64,000 nt of DNA, taken from positions 6,234,737 through 6,298,736 of the forward strand of contig NC_092464.1 of the NCBI RefSeq assembly GCF_047495875.1, read 5' to 3'. Positions 12,201 to 25,932 of the stretch are shown piece by piece; the first letter of the stretch is position 1; every line of letters begins with the position of its first letter. This DNA comes from Pithys albifrons albifrons (taxonomy: Eukaryota > Chordata > Aves > Passeriformes > Thamnophilidae). A program made the position numbers and the translations under genes. The notes beneath the pieces are model-generated. The model saw only the letters and a program-made list of their open reading frames with translations, did no database searches and was not told where the DNA came from.

Positions 12201-15057
12201 ACTGTGTCCTGGCTCTAGGGATGACCCACTGCCAAGGGGCTGGCATGGGGCAGGGTCTTTGGGCTCTGCACACACTGCTGGGTGAATGGGTGGCTGTCAC
12301 ATGTTGGTACCATTTGCTCTGAAGGTGGGCCAGCAGCAAGTTGCAGCCCCTCATGTCCCCAGAGAGGGAATAAGGAAGGAGCCATTCCCAAGTTTCCTTC
12401 AGAAACAGCCTTTGCATGTGGAGGATGGCACACTGCAAATGGTCCCCTTGACTCCAGAAGGACTCCTGAAGTCTTGGGGACAACTTCCAGGTGGCAGGAT
12501 TGAGGCTGCTGGGCTGGAAAGAAAAAGAGTGACTTAAAAATCTTGTTGAGTTGGGAATATCGCATCAAACCCAGGGAAAAAGTCAGTTCCCTGCTATTTT
12601 TTTTTTAATGAAAGGTATGCCAAACCTGTTTAACTTGGACATTTCATTTACCCTGGCTTAGCTGAATCAAAAAAAGTAGGAAGAATGAACCTCTTAATGT
12701 TTTTCCTTTGACTTTTTACCTCTGCACCTGTGAGTAAAACATGGTTTTCAGATAAAGGACTTCTGAGGATTGGATTGTCTCATGATAGGATGGGAAGATA
12801 GTACAGTTTAAAAAGAGTTAGATAATCCAGAGAAATTTGAAATGTGAGAGTTTTGTATGTTTTACTCTACAGGCAGAGGGAACTGGAAGACTTGGGGGTT
12901 TTTGTTTGGTTTCGGTTTTTTCCATTTTCTTTCCTTTTTTTTCCTACTTAGAAAATTTCTCCCTCAAGTTTTTTATCTCCTTGTCAAATTATTTCTTTTT
13001 GGTATCATGTATTTGTTATGTATTCCAAACTGCTATGAAAGATTATGCAATTTTGTAGATGTTTTCTTCATTAATAAAACATTTGTTGTTTCTTTGGTTT
13101 TTATTGGACGTTTTTGAGGTGAAGGAAATCAAGCAAACTAATGCATCTGAAGTACCATTCACAGTTTTCCCGGCTCCTAAGCCAAGGATAAAGCATTTTC
13201 TTTTTATTTTGTGCACATCTAGGACTCTCTTTGAATAGTTTCTGACTATAACTTTCCTTTTGGGATGACTTTGTTAGGAACTCAATGAACAAGGAGACAA
13301 TTGTTTTTTTAAAAAAACAACAAAGGACATTTTAGGAAAAAATAATTAAAGAAAAATCCAAAAGAACAAAAAAACTCAAACATTTTGAAGCATTACTGTT
13401 TCATGGCCCAGCTAATGTTTTAAGTACTTGCTTTAAAAGTCCTTATTCTTCTCTAGTTTTGCAGTGATTGGTATTTTTAACTGCACTACTTTGAAGTGAC
13501 CTGGGACCAGCATCCTGCTTATTGTGCTCATTGTCAGCCTATGGCTGAGCATCTTTGCCTTTTGCAATCATCTGGTAAGGGATGTTCCCTGCCCTGAAGA
13601 GCTCACACTCCAGAAAGACAACTAACTCATAGAGCTTCAACACCTTTCCCCTACCAGTCCTATGGAATTGCCTTTCTTGAAGAGCAGTTTTGGTATAGAA
13701 ATGGTGAAGAGAAGGGATCCTGAATCCCTCTGGGTGCACTTGCTGGGCACAACTGTAGAGCTACTGCACATGGCACATCTCAGCTGACATTCTGGGTTCT
13801 GATGGGGGTAGTCAGAGCCATTTCAGACCCAGGTGGTGAGAAGATCCAGAAGACTGAATCAGATTCCTGTAGCTCATTTGACTATGGAGAAACAAAATCA
13901 GCTACTCTGACATCTGTATAGAGCAGGGGTTCTCATCTTTTTAGGGATTTATTCTCCTTTCACATTTCCTTAAGTTATATTGCAAGAGCCACCAGGATCC
14001 ATCTATCTACATATGTCTCGCTTACACAGTGTCTTGGACCTGACAGCCTGTGTGCTTGGAGAAGCAGGGCAGAGGCTGTTAAACATTTATTTTGGGATTT
14101 GGAGTGTCTCAACCAGAAGGTCTGTGACAGAGAATGATGTTGAACCTGGCTTTTCCAGATCCTTACACCTCAACCCCCACTTTTCCTCCCACCTGTGTGA
14201 GATCTGGAGGAGTGAACCAAGTGGGATTTGTCTCAATATTAAGTGGGAGATTGTAATAATAAAAGTCTTACCATCTTGCTTCAGTGAGCTGACAATACAA
14301 AGTATTTAATACAGTGTGTGTCTGCAGCTATACTGTTTCTGTCTGACTTCAAAAACCCAAACCTACAAAAAGTGTAAAACTAATTTAAAATGAGACATTA
14401 AACAAAGACAGTTTGGGAGTTTTGTTTTCCTGGTATTTGATTTCTTTGGGATTTTTTTAATCTTTTCCTTGAGAAACATGAGAGCAAGAGAGGTATTTTC
14501 TTTTCCCTGAGAAAAATGACGCTTAATTTTTCCCGTAATTATGGAGCTTCAGAGTCCATAACACCAAAGATCACCAGAATGACAATATGTTCCTGAGATT
14601 TGGCAGTGTTTCAGATCAAGAAAAACCATGTGTTGAAGAGTCAGTTTGCTTGCTATGATATCAGAGATCTGTAATGGAGCTGTTACTAACGCCCTTTTCC
14701 TCTTCTAGCTGTATAATTAAACAGTTAACACATTTCAGAAATAATGGAATAATTAATGTAATTAAGCAAGGCTTTATTCGCAAGCAAAGAGCATGGTAAA
14801 GCAGCACTGATATTTCTCTGGCATTCAAAGTGTTCCTTTATTTTCACCCACAGTTTACATGAAGGTAAAGGGCAGAATGATGTTCCAAAAATGCTCAAAA
14901 TGCCATTTTCAAAAGCTGTACCCCATCAGCATGTCAGTGAGAAGTCAGTGAGCTTTGAACTCTTCAGATGGGAAAAAATAGTGCTTAGGCAGTTTGGAAA
15001 TTCCTACCCCGTGTGCCTTGGTTTCACTCTGCTGATCCAATGTCTTCCTTTGAACAG
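6220..15057 (+). other. SCN5A: intron 12 of SCN5A
   Basis: 8838 bp, donor GTGAGT, acceptor TTGAACAG. It holds an AAAC microsatellite (7707-7731). Blocks at about 9140-10080 and 12200-12540 are richer in G+C and carry overlapping short open frames on both strands, but no protein family or repeat could be recognised in them. I see no transposon ends and no exon-like segment with paired splice sites in the right phase. Confidence 0.88.
7707..7731. repeat. (AAAC)n microsatellite
   Basis: About six copies of CAAA/AAAC in a row directly after an A-rich run, inside intron 12. Confidence 0.85.
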
Positions 15058-15190
15058 ACCTCTCCCTCGGATGAGGCGAGCAAGAAACAGCTTTTAATGC
15101 CCCATCGCCCCTCCGTGGACCACTCGGATGAGCCCTTTCAGAGGCAGAGGGCAGTGAGTGCTGTCAGCATCATCACCAGTGCCCTGGAAG
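15058..15190 (+). CDS. SCN5A: SCN5A exon 13: D1-D2 linker
   Basis: 133 nt, entering in phase 0 and leaving after the first base of a codon (the Glu codon is split G|AG with exon 14). Acceptor TTGAACAG, donor GTAAGA. It encodes TSPSDEASKKQLLMPHRPSVDHSDEPFQRQRAVSAVSIITSALE. The end matches human RQRALSAVSVLTSALE almost residue for residue; the start (TSPSDE) matches human TTPSEE. The exon length equals the 133 bp that I recall for human exon 13. The region before DEPFQRQR is variable. It is part of the cytoplasmic loop and leads into the short segment preceding domain II. The open frame continuing past 15190 is intronic. Confidence 0.95.
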
Positions 15191-16454
15191 GTAAGAGACG
15201 TCCTCAGCTCCCCAACTCAAAGCCATGTCCATGTTAAAAGCCAGGAAAAAAGGTGACACAAAATGCCCTGATGCTAAACCCTCATTATTTCAAAAGGAGA
15301 CACTAAGGATGGTTATTGCAACCCCTACAACAGAGGCAATGCTGTCACAGATGGCAATATAATCCCTATCTTGCCCATGGACTTGGAAAACTCCAGGGAA
15401 AATACTGGCCATGTGATCAAAATTGCAGCTGGTAAGATTTTGTGCCCCTGTGGCATTACATTTACACAGGACTTGCCAAGGTGTGGGGTACTGGAACACC
15501 AGACTGTTTGGGGGACTGTACACACATTTATATCTCACCTCTCTGGGGCTGATGGAAAGCCTGGCATGTGGAGTCACCAGCTGCATGTGTAACATCTGAG
15601 TTGTGGGAGAGAAAAGTTCTCACTGAACAGGGACACAAGAGTGTGGTGGGTGCTTGAATCCCACCATGAAATTTAAGAATGCTCCAAGGACCCATTTAAC
15701 TATGCAAATATTCCCCAGCAAATTTTTGCATTGCTCATTAGGCTTCCCATGAGGTGCAGGAGGATTTCCCTTCTCTGTCTTTCCACAGATGGAGATTTTG
15801 CATTTCCCTCTCACAAATTTATCAATAACAAGACAACTTGTAGCAAGACCTCCCATTCCTGGACTCTTTACATGCAGCACGAAAGGGCTTCCTACAGTTC
15901 CTTGTGTCTCCTACACTGTAAATTAAGATATAACAGGAGGTAGCACTTAGGAACACAGAAAAATATCTGTCAAGAACATAGTGTGGAGAAGGGAAATAGT
16001 GGATTCTCCTGCAGCCTAATTCTCTGTGTGACTGATGAATAGGAAGGCAAGGGAAGATGGAGGGACTGATCTAAGAGATGCCTTACAGACAGAAACTGGA
16101 CATATCTCTTCAGAAACCACAAAACCTTTCTTCTTCCTCAGTTTTTTACTCTCCCACATGGTCATATTTGGCAATATTGTGGCCAGAAGATATATTTATG
16201 TTTTTCTAAAAAAAGAGTTGTATTCTTAATAGGGAAATAATCACTTCAGTGTATCCCAGTGTTTAATATAGTCTGCTAAGGTTTTATTTGTTTTCTGTGG
16301 GGTTTTTAGCAATTAGCTTTGTGATTGATTTGCTTTTTTTGTAGTGTGTTAAGAATGCCTGAAAGACCTCAGCTGTACCTCTTATTTATTTAGTGGTGCT
16401 TTCTATTTCTTTACACACAGAAACAGGGACCATCAAATCCAGGACAATTCAGAG

Positions 16455-16565
16455 GAAGGGGCACTCAGGGATATGGTTTAGTGGTGGACTTGCCAATACT
16501 GGGTTAATGGTTGTACTCAATGGTCTTAGAGGTCTTTTCCAACCTAAATCATTCTATGATTCGAT
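16455..16565 (+). repeat. CR1-type LINE 3' end fragment
   Basis: Contains GGGATATGGTTTAGTGGTGG and a TCTTTTCCAACCTAAATCATTCTATGATTC tail, the 3' end of a different CR1 subfamily from the copy at 1311. It is 5'-truncated and sense to the gene. Subfamily assignment would need a RepeatMasker library search. Confidence 0.8.
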
Positions 16566-17767
16566 ATAGAAGAAAACTCTTTCAATCCTTATCAAAGGTC
16601 TCCTAACTCCCAGACTTTGATTAGTCACTAAAACTGAGTACGTGTTAACAAGAGAAATGACAAATCAGAATAAAATATACAACAGGTTTTAACTGTACTC
16701 ACATCTGATGATTTGTGCCAGACTTTTCAATAGCCAGACTAGAAAACTCTTGCCATTTAGTTACCAGGTTTCTGCTCTCAGGGAGTCTGGATTTGTCTGG
16801 TGAAGAAAAGAAAGGTCCTATGTTTAATTTTTTTCATTTAAAAATAAGAGGAAAAACATCTCCAGCACATACTTGGATTGTAATTTTCTGACCATTTTTT
16901 TAAAAAGCAATGCAAAGTAGCAGAAAAAACCCACAACACTGGAGTCTAAACTTTACTTTTCCTTTTGCAGATATATTTCAAAAAATATTAAATCTCTTGT
17001 GATTTCCAGAGATCCTCTGTGATGGGAAAGGATGTGGGTTCGTAATTGATTTAAATCTTTTTAATGTCATATCTCTGCGAAAAGAGGACAGTCACACCTT
17101 CCTCTTCCCCTTCTGTGCTCTTGCACTTTGGTTTGACTGTATCATTGATTTTCAGTTGGATCAACAAGCAGAAGGAGCTCACCCAGAAGGTCCAGAAGCA
17201 CAAAAGCTGGCAAAAGGACAGAGAAATCTTATGTTGTTGAGGCTGAGAAGGGTGAAACTAACCCTTCTAGCAGCAACCTGGGCTTAAGGGGGCTTGTGTC
17301 AAGTGGAACCTCAGGGAAGCGTGTCACTCACCTGATGTTTGCCAATCATGAAAGTCCCCAATTTAAAAGCAGCGGAATAACTAGGGTTGGTTAGGCATGA
17401 TTATGAGAAGTAATGATGTAGATAAATGTGTTCTGGATTAACCTGGAAAATGAGATCCTTCAGGAAGTGAGAGCCCTAAAGTCTTCATTGCCTTCAAAGG
17501 CAGGTTTGGGAGGGAAATCAAGATTAGGATTTTTGCATTGAAATAGATGGTTCTTACATCATTTTAGGGTTTACCTGTAAACCATCTGTTTGGAGGCTGG
17601 AAAGACAGTTATTTCTTGGGACCAATTTAGTCTCCCAAAGATCTCAGAGCACTGTAAATGTTTGTGCAAAACCTGTGCACATAGGACATAATCTGATATT
17701 TTGAAAGCTTGCTGGAAGACACCTCATGCCATGGTTCTGTTGTCCAATGAAGAAAAATGAAGAAAGA

Positions 17768-18050
17768 ATCATAGAATCATTATGGTTGGAAAAGACCTCC
17801 AGGATAATCAAATCCAACCTTCAACCAAATACCCCCATGCCCACTAAACTATGTCACAAAGTGCCACATCTATTTGGACACTTCCAGGGATGGTGACTCC
17901 AGCACTTCCCTGAGAAGACTGTTTCTGTTCTTAACCACTCTTTTAGTGAAGAAATTTTTCCTAATATCCAATCTGAATCTCATCTGTTGCAGTTTGAGGT
18001 TGTTTCTCCTTGTACTGGATGCTTCCTGCCCTGGGAGAGGAGGCTGTTTA
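17768..18050 (-). repeat. CR1 LINE fragment, antisense
   Basis: Starts with ATCATAGAATCATTATGGTTGG, the reverse complement of a CR1 3' terminus with its octamer repeat. It continues with CTCCAGCACTTCCCTG and the AATATCCAATCTGAATCTC stretch typical of the CR1 3' region. About 280 bp, so a longer copy than the sense fragments nearby. Confidence 0.85.
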
Positions 18051-18979
18051 TAAACTGATTGAAATAACAGCCTTGGCTGAAGTTTTCCTGTTATCAGTGC
18101 AGGTTCTAATTATATAGACTAAAACTGTTATACGGCATTCCATGCCCATAAAGGAATCAGAAAAGAAAAGCATTAAGCAATTCCACTAATCATTATGATT
18201 CAGCCATTAACTGTCTTTTTTGGCTTTTCTTTTTCACTATTTAACACAAATTATACTTATGAAGCTATTCCAATTCTTTTGTGCACAAGTAAAATGTGGA
18301 TATAAAAGTTGTATTATAGATAATATTTTTAAAGCACCTTTAAAAAGCACTCTGGAGTTTTAGTAGCGTGTTCAAATGGGCTTGTGGACTCCTTGATGTT
18401 GTATGTGGGCCTCTCAGAAAAATCAGATATTTAACACATTTTTGGATTTCACATCAAGAATAGAAGTTCTGTTGATAACCAGTGTTACTTTGGTTCTCAA
18501 GTACTTAAATCAGCTCTAAATATTGGATTTAAGCTCTTTCATCTTTTAGCTGCTTTAAAAGGTATTACTTAAGATACTTTGAAAATGTGACCTGGGAATG
18601 AAAAAATAAATTCCAATCTAAGTTAAATGAAGACAGTGTCTTCTTATCCATTTGAACTTGGCAAAATGGAAAATTGAGTAAGAATCCAAGCCTATATATA
18701 ATACTAGACTTAACATATTTAGTGTGATTCTTCCTTTTTGCCTGTGACACTTTTAAAAGGTTATTACTTTCAGAATAGGTCACTGTCTGCTAAGTGCAGG
18801 TCAACTGGCAAAACCCCCAAAGTATGTAATTTGCCAACCTGTTAGGACAGAAATATTTTTACCCTTAAAAAAATTTGGGGTAATTCATGGGCCTTCCTCT
18901 GTGTTATGAGTCATTTTAAGTGTTCTCTTGTCAGATAACTCAGTGTGAATTGACTGTTACTTTACTGCTTGTGACTTAG

Positions 18980-19218
18980 AGCTTGAGGAATCACACCAGA
19001 AATGTCCTCCCTGCTGGAACCACTTTGCTGTTAAATTTCTCATTTGGGATTGCTGCCCGCTTTGGCTTTTAATCAAGAAATTTGTCAAGTTTGTGGTAAT
19101 GGACCCATTTACTGACCTCACCATCACCCTTTGCATTGTGCTGAACACGCTCTTCATGGCCTTGGAGCATTATAAGATGACGAAGGAGTTTGACCACATG
19201 CTTTACATAGGCAATTTG
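18980..19218 (+). CDS. SCN5A: SCN5A exon 14: end of linker and domain II S1
   Basis: 239 nt, the length that I recall for human exon 14. It completes the split Glu codon and ends in phase 0, donor GTAAGT. It encodes [18 protein letters not shown], then IWDCCPLW, a basic approach segment (LLIKKFVKF), and DII-S1: [20 protein letters not shown] followed by [20 protein letters not shown]. The S1 is nearly identical to Nav1.5 (FTDLTIT, FMALEHY), whereas neuronal channels read FVDLAIT, FMAMEHY. The KCPPCW cysteines and the DCCPLW tryptophan are conserved family-wide. The extracellular S1-S2 loop, [13 protein letters not shown], differs from human YNMTSEFEEMLQV. This exon enters the voltage-sensor module of domain II. 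Confidence 0.96.
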
Positions 19219-21060
19219 GTAAGTCACCATGATCTTGAAGTGCTACCTGAGGAGTGTATTTCCTGCTTTTTAAAGTGTTGGCTGTGGTTTGGGAATACCC
19301 TGGTTTGATACACTGCCAGCATTGCTTTGCCTGTGACATATCAGGCAAGTCCACACAGTCACCTCTTTCTGGGGGTGAAGAGAATTGAATGAAGAGAAAA
19401 GGTCTGTTTTTATCAAACTAACATATTCTGGTGTTATTAGTAACCATTAAAGCCATGTTTCTGGGCTGTTCCTCATAGATATCTGTTTAAGAAGTGAGAT
19501 AAGAGAAAGGTTAATTAGCTTTATTTGGGATTTCTGGTAAAGCAACGATAAGGCAGCAGTTCTTGGTGAATAGTGACTTTTAAGTTCAAAAAGAAACCTA
19601 CAGAAAAAAGTGAGGCAAGATCTTGGAGGGAAATAGTGGTGTTTGATCATAGATTGATGTGTATGCAGGAAGATGCCTACAGCACATTTTCTGTATGTCC
19701 CTTTATACCCTGCTGTGCCTTGTCCAGCAGCATGTGCTGTGTCTCACGCAGACCCCGGGGCTGAGGGGACATGGAGCAAAGCGTGGCTGATGCTTCAAGG
19801 GGAAACTCTTACTCTGCAAGCCAGAGCAGATGGGTGCAGAGCTGCAAAGCAGGCAGAGACCACAATTCTCCAAGGAAAAGCAGAGTGACAGTCCACAGTA
19901 AAGCTGCAGGGACAGCATAAAAGCCTTTGCAGAGGCAATGGGATACAATTTATCATCCAGGGAAGCACTAAACTTCTGCAGTTTCTACAAAGCAGAAGCT
20001 TTTGCTTTTATCCTTTTAATTTTAGGATAGGAAAAGGCACAGGCCATCTAGCTATGACATGGTGGAGTTGCTCCTAAAATGTAGTGGTAGCAGAAAAGAT
20101 ATCCTATAAGACCATAAGTAATCTGACATGTGGATGCTGCTAAGTTTGTGTTTGAGCTCACTGCTGAGATTAAGAAAGCCCTTTATTTCTATAAAAACAA
20201 AGGCTGCAGTATCTCAAAGCAGGATTCACCTCACCTAACTTTAGGTATTTACTGCATAGGAGTCTGTGCCAGTTGCCTTTGACTCCCTTTAAGGTCAGTG
20301 GAGAGTAATGGACAATTTTAAGCCACATTAATGTGATGTTGTAAAGATATTTACTTTTGGATAAGGTGAACTATGGCCTAGAGGCCAGTGACTGTAGTAA
20401 CCATCAACCATGGTGGGAGTATGCAGAGACACTAGATGTGATACCTGCCTTTAGTGAGACTCACCTTATGCTGGAAGGCTTAGGTGGGTAGTACCAATAA
20501 TCAGACATTTTGTATCAGTCCTGGAATATGTGATATGTCACATATTAAATTTTTACTTTACCCTAGTCCTTGTTGATTTTAGCTCTGTGCTTCTTTGGGC
20601 AGATTCTGGTTATTCTCCTAGTCTTCTCCAGTTTTTCAGCTTCTCTGTCTTGGCAAATCTTCTCTGTTGTTCTCTAAGCAGAAATCTCTTTGGGTCTCTC
20701 TTGCTTCAAAGCCATCCTCTTGCCCTCTGAAGAAAGCAGTAGATAAGGATAGCTTGGAAAGTCATCTCACAGGACTGTACCCAGCTCCACTTCACAGCCA
20801 GCATTCCTTCTTGTTGCTCAACAATTTGTGGTCTTCTAAGATGACTTTAAAAAAATTCCTTTCGAACCAGTATCCACCAAAGCAGGTGCCAGTGCTGCCA
20901 TTTCTCTCTCTCTGGCACTTAAGATAGTCAAGGTGTCTGCTCCTTGCTCTGCTTTTGGCAGATCAGTCTCTCCCATTAGCCCCTGACATCCTTCCTGCCA
21001 TCACAACTCCTAATTTTTGCAGAGACAGAGAGACATGTGGTTAGGGGATTTTGGGAGGGT

Positions 21061-21122
21061 TTTTTTGTTTGTTTGTTGGTTTGGTTTGGTTTTGGTTGCA
21101 GTTTGTTTTGGGTTTTTATTTT
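21061..21122. repeat. T/G-rich low-complexity tract
   Basis: Runs of TTTG, TTGG and TTTTGG units with almost no A or C on this strand. It may be a degraded (TTTG)n microsatellite. Confidence 0.6.
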
Positions 21123-23449
21123 AGGAGAAATTTTACAAAGTAAATTCTGCAAAAATTTGCAAAAAACACCAAAGAAACCAACCTCACTGTGAGTTTCTCA
21201 GCACTGCCTAGAGCTATTTCTCCTCTTTGTGCTAAAGTGTAAAATAAGCAAAACAGCCTCCCAGTATTTTTTGTAGCAGGCTGGTGGCTCGGGGCTCCCC
21301 TTCTTCTGAGATCTCAGATTGGGTCTGTGAGAGGCCAGACTGTCCCAGCTCACCCTCGCCAGCTTTACTAAACCCCTGCATAACTGGATTGATTGTGAAT
21401 AGAGCAGGTCAGACAAAGGTAACTCCATTTTGTGGAGGATTTTGCAAAGTCATTTGTAATGAAAATTGACATTTTTTGCAATTCCCTATGAAAGGAAAGG
21501 GAGTCCCAGCTCCAGGGCAGGCTGCCAGGTGACTGCATCCCCTAAGCTGCAGACTGCCAGCCCCCCCTTAGCCTCCACACTGGCTGGCTGTCATCTTCCT
21601 GTTGGATCTAACCCTCTCTGAGTGATTATTCTAGCATTAAACAGGGGAAATATTAAAGAGGGCAGGTCTATGGCATTTTTTTACTCAAAACAAATGTTTC
21701 TAAGAGAAATGAAAGAATGAAAGTGGAATATAAATTTGCTTCCTCTGGATCTGGCAGTCACGGGAGCTCTCCTGCTCTGATTGTCCATCCACTTCATTCA
21801 GCATCTGTTACCTTTAGACTCCTTTATTCATTACTTACAGGAATCAGCATTTTTAAATGTGATCAGAAAGGCAGCCAAGCACGTGTATGTCTTTACATGG
21901 TTCATCTGCCCACACATTGCCACCACTCAAAAAATGAGTAACTAGAGCAAGATTTCCTCAATTTTCATTTTCCTTTACAAGCTGAAATATCATTACGCTA
22001 CATCAAAGTCTAAATGGCTGAAAGAACAGGTGAAAGATCTTATTTTTTAAGACAAAGTCCTCCAAATCAGCAGTGTCATATTTGGCACCAGTGGATGTTA
22101 AGTTACTTGTTTTCTTTCCAGCCTTTCTCATATGAGACGTTGCCACCCAGCCTCCCGTGAAAGCCCAGCCACCGTGTACCGAGTGCTGGGGGTTTGGCAC
22201 CTGCTCTTTGAAATCTGGGCTGCTACACATACACAATTCCTGATGCCTCTAGGAAGGCCCAGACATTTTGCTACCTTGCTGTGACATTTCCTTCTCAGAA
22301 GGCTATTGATTAAAATGACTCAGGCAAAGAAAGTGATCCTCCTGAGTCATTTCCCAGGAAGGTGGTTGCATAATGTATTCAGCATGGTATCGTAGTTTTT
22401 AAGGCAGTCCCCTGGATACAATTTCACAGACATCCAGTTTTGTCTTGTTCTCTGGCCTAGGAAAACTGAGAGCATTATGGTGGGAATCTGTGATATCTGT
22501 AACCAGCGTGACTCAGAAATTGTTGTCTAGCTAGAAATATGAGCCAAGTTGGTTGTTGTTGTATTCTTGGTATGAAATGGTGATGGGAAGTTGTCATGTC
22601 CCGAAGTATTGGTACAATCCAGGATATCATTTTCCTGATGAGAAACAGAAGGTAATTTACCTAAGGAATTGTGCACAATTACCACTTGGAATAACTAATT
22701 CCAGAAGCATTAGAGACTAAAGCCAAATATTCCTCAAAAGCAGGCTGTTTATTTTTATTCCTTAATGTCATAATTACATGATCTTAACTTTTCCCTTTCA
22801 CATTTCAATGGGTATCTCATCTCTGTTGCTCAGAGTTGATCATTTGTGCTGGGCTAATGCTGCAAATATTCAGTTTTTGGAAAGAAAACATTTCTCTTTG
22901 ACTATATATTAGTGATGTGTGAGCTCTAGATTGCCCCCTCTTTTTTGACCAACAAAGTGCATTAATGTTGATTGTTTCATAAAAAAACATGTGCTTCACT
23001 AAATACATTTCTAGAAATTATCTTTTTCTACAATTGTATCTATTTCTGTTTCAGAAATACTCCAAATTCCAGAATTTGCCAGAAACACAAAGCTCTGTGC
23101 AGCTTGTGCTAGGGCTTCAAATGAAAATAAAACAGTATATGAAGAACATAGTGCTCACATTTCATCATTTTAAATTGACTGTAGCATTGCATTGTGCATT
23201 TAAACTGTTACTTAAGGATGGCATATAAAAGGACAAGAACTGGGATACTTCACAGGAATGTGTTAAATCTGAATTTGTTGTCAGCAGCTTTCCTCTCCCC
23301 TCTCCCTCTGCCTCATAGGTAATATTTATATGTTATTTTAAAGAAAAATGTTCCAATTAGAAGTTCCACCATATGACATTTGAACAGGGTCATAAATAAC
23401 CAATGTGTTCCCAAGATGCAGTGAAAAGAAAATTGCCATGATTATTTGT

Positions 23450-23471
23450 AAAAAAAAAAAAAAAAAAAAAA
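23450..23471. repeat. A22 homopolymer
   Basis: Twenty-two consecutive A residues followed by GAAAAAGG. No clear retrotransposon body is visible immediately upstream, so this is annotated only as a homopolymer. The exact length is prone to sequencing error. Confidence 0.8.
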
Positions 23472-23961
23472 GAAAAAGGAGAGACCATGACTCAAATTAG
23501 GGTTTCTAGTCATCTTCACTGCCAGCAATAAGCTCAGAATAACTGGAGGCATGCACTGCCCTTCTATTGATAATAATAACAAAATAAAAACGGATAATAC
23601 AGGAGATACACTACAACCCAAATAGCCCTTAACACTCACCCTCCATTCACTCGGCTTTCTCTTCTGATATGAATAGATTTAACCTTTAGAAAAGGCACCT
23701 TTGCACTTCCTTTTTTTTTACCGCTGAGATATTTCAGAGGCTGGAAGGATATAGAAATGTATGTTCCAATCCATATTTGAAGTCAGCAGTCATTGTAATT
23801 CTTACAGCAGTATGTTATTGTGAAAAGGGAGGAGAAAATTGTAATAGTGATAAAGAATCAGCCACAAAAAACCGAAGTATTTGTTTGTAAAAAATGGTTT
23901 TGGCTTTTTGCTGTGTTCACGTGCAGCAAAGGAAACTCTGCAAGAAAGGAGTTGTGCTTAA

Positions 23962-25540
<1,579 letters not shown>

Positions 25541-25897
25541 CTGCGAGTCTTCAAGTTGGCAAAGTCCTGGCCGACCTTAAATACGCTCATTAAAATCATT
25601 GGTAACTCCGTGGGTGCCCTCGGTAACCTCACCCTTGTGCTGGCAATCATCGTCTTTATTTTTGCTGTGGTGGGAATGCAACTTTTTGGGAAAAGCTACT
25701 TGGACAATGTGAAGAAGATAAGCACAACTGGCAATTTGCCACGGTGGCACATGAACGATTTCTTCCACTCATTCCTCATCATCTTCCGGATTTTGTGTGG
25801 AGAGTGGATCGAGACCATGTGGGACTGTATGGAAGTAGCTGGGCAGCCACTGTGCCTTCTCGTCTTCTTGTTGGTCATGGTGATAGGAAATCTGGTG
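25541..25897 (+). CDS. SCN5A: SCN5A exon 16: domain II S4-S5, pore loop and S6
   Basis: 357 nt (119 codons), phase 0 at both ends, donor GTGAGT. It encodes the rest of S4 ([10 protein letters not shown]), the S4-S5 linker ([20 protein letters not shown]), S5 ([20 protein letters not shown]), an extracellular turret, the P-loop ([17 protein letters not shown], then [19 protein letters not shown]) and most of S6 ([16 protein letters not shown]). The Glu of CGEW (25802-25804) is the second residue of the DEKA selectivity filter and makes the pore Na+-selective. The turret [15 protein letters not shown] is two residues longer than human KNYSELRDSDSGL, which accounts for the six extra bases relative to the 351 bp that I recall for human exon 16. 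All pore and gate residues are intact. Confidence 0.96.
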
Positions 25898-25911
25898 GTG
25901 AGTTCTCAAAA

Positions 25912-25932
25912 TGTTTTGTTTTGTTTTGTTTT
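25912..25932 (+). repeat. (TTTTG)4 array just inside the exon 16 donor
   Basis: Four TTTTG units beginning 15 nt downstream of the exon 16/intron 16 junction. In RNA this is a U-rich stretch at the position where TIA1- and CELF-type proteins can assist 5' splice-site recognition; that role is inference. Confidence 0.75.

Larger units (their letters stand above)
15191..18979 (+). other. SCN5A: intron 13 of SCN5A
   Basis: 3789 bp, donor GTAAGA, acceptor GTGACTTAG. It carries two CR1 fragments in opposite orientation (16455-16565 on +, 17768-18050 on -) separated by about 1.2 kb. The rest is A/T-rich without recognisable features. The acceptor has a weak, interrupted pyrimidine tract (ACTGCTTGTGACTTAG). 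Confidence 0.9.

Noticed and set aside
12199..12568. Overlapping 94- to 117-codon minus-strand frames in intron 12
   Set aside because: Several frames are open at once on both strands and none shows family resemblance; a composition effect is the simplest reading.
13500..13740. Stretch with CTGCCCTGAAGAGCTCACAC resembling a line seen in some amniote repeats
   Set aside because: Similarity is a vague recollection with no clear element ends; not enough to annotate.
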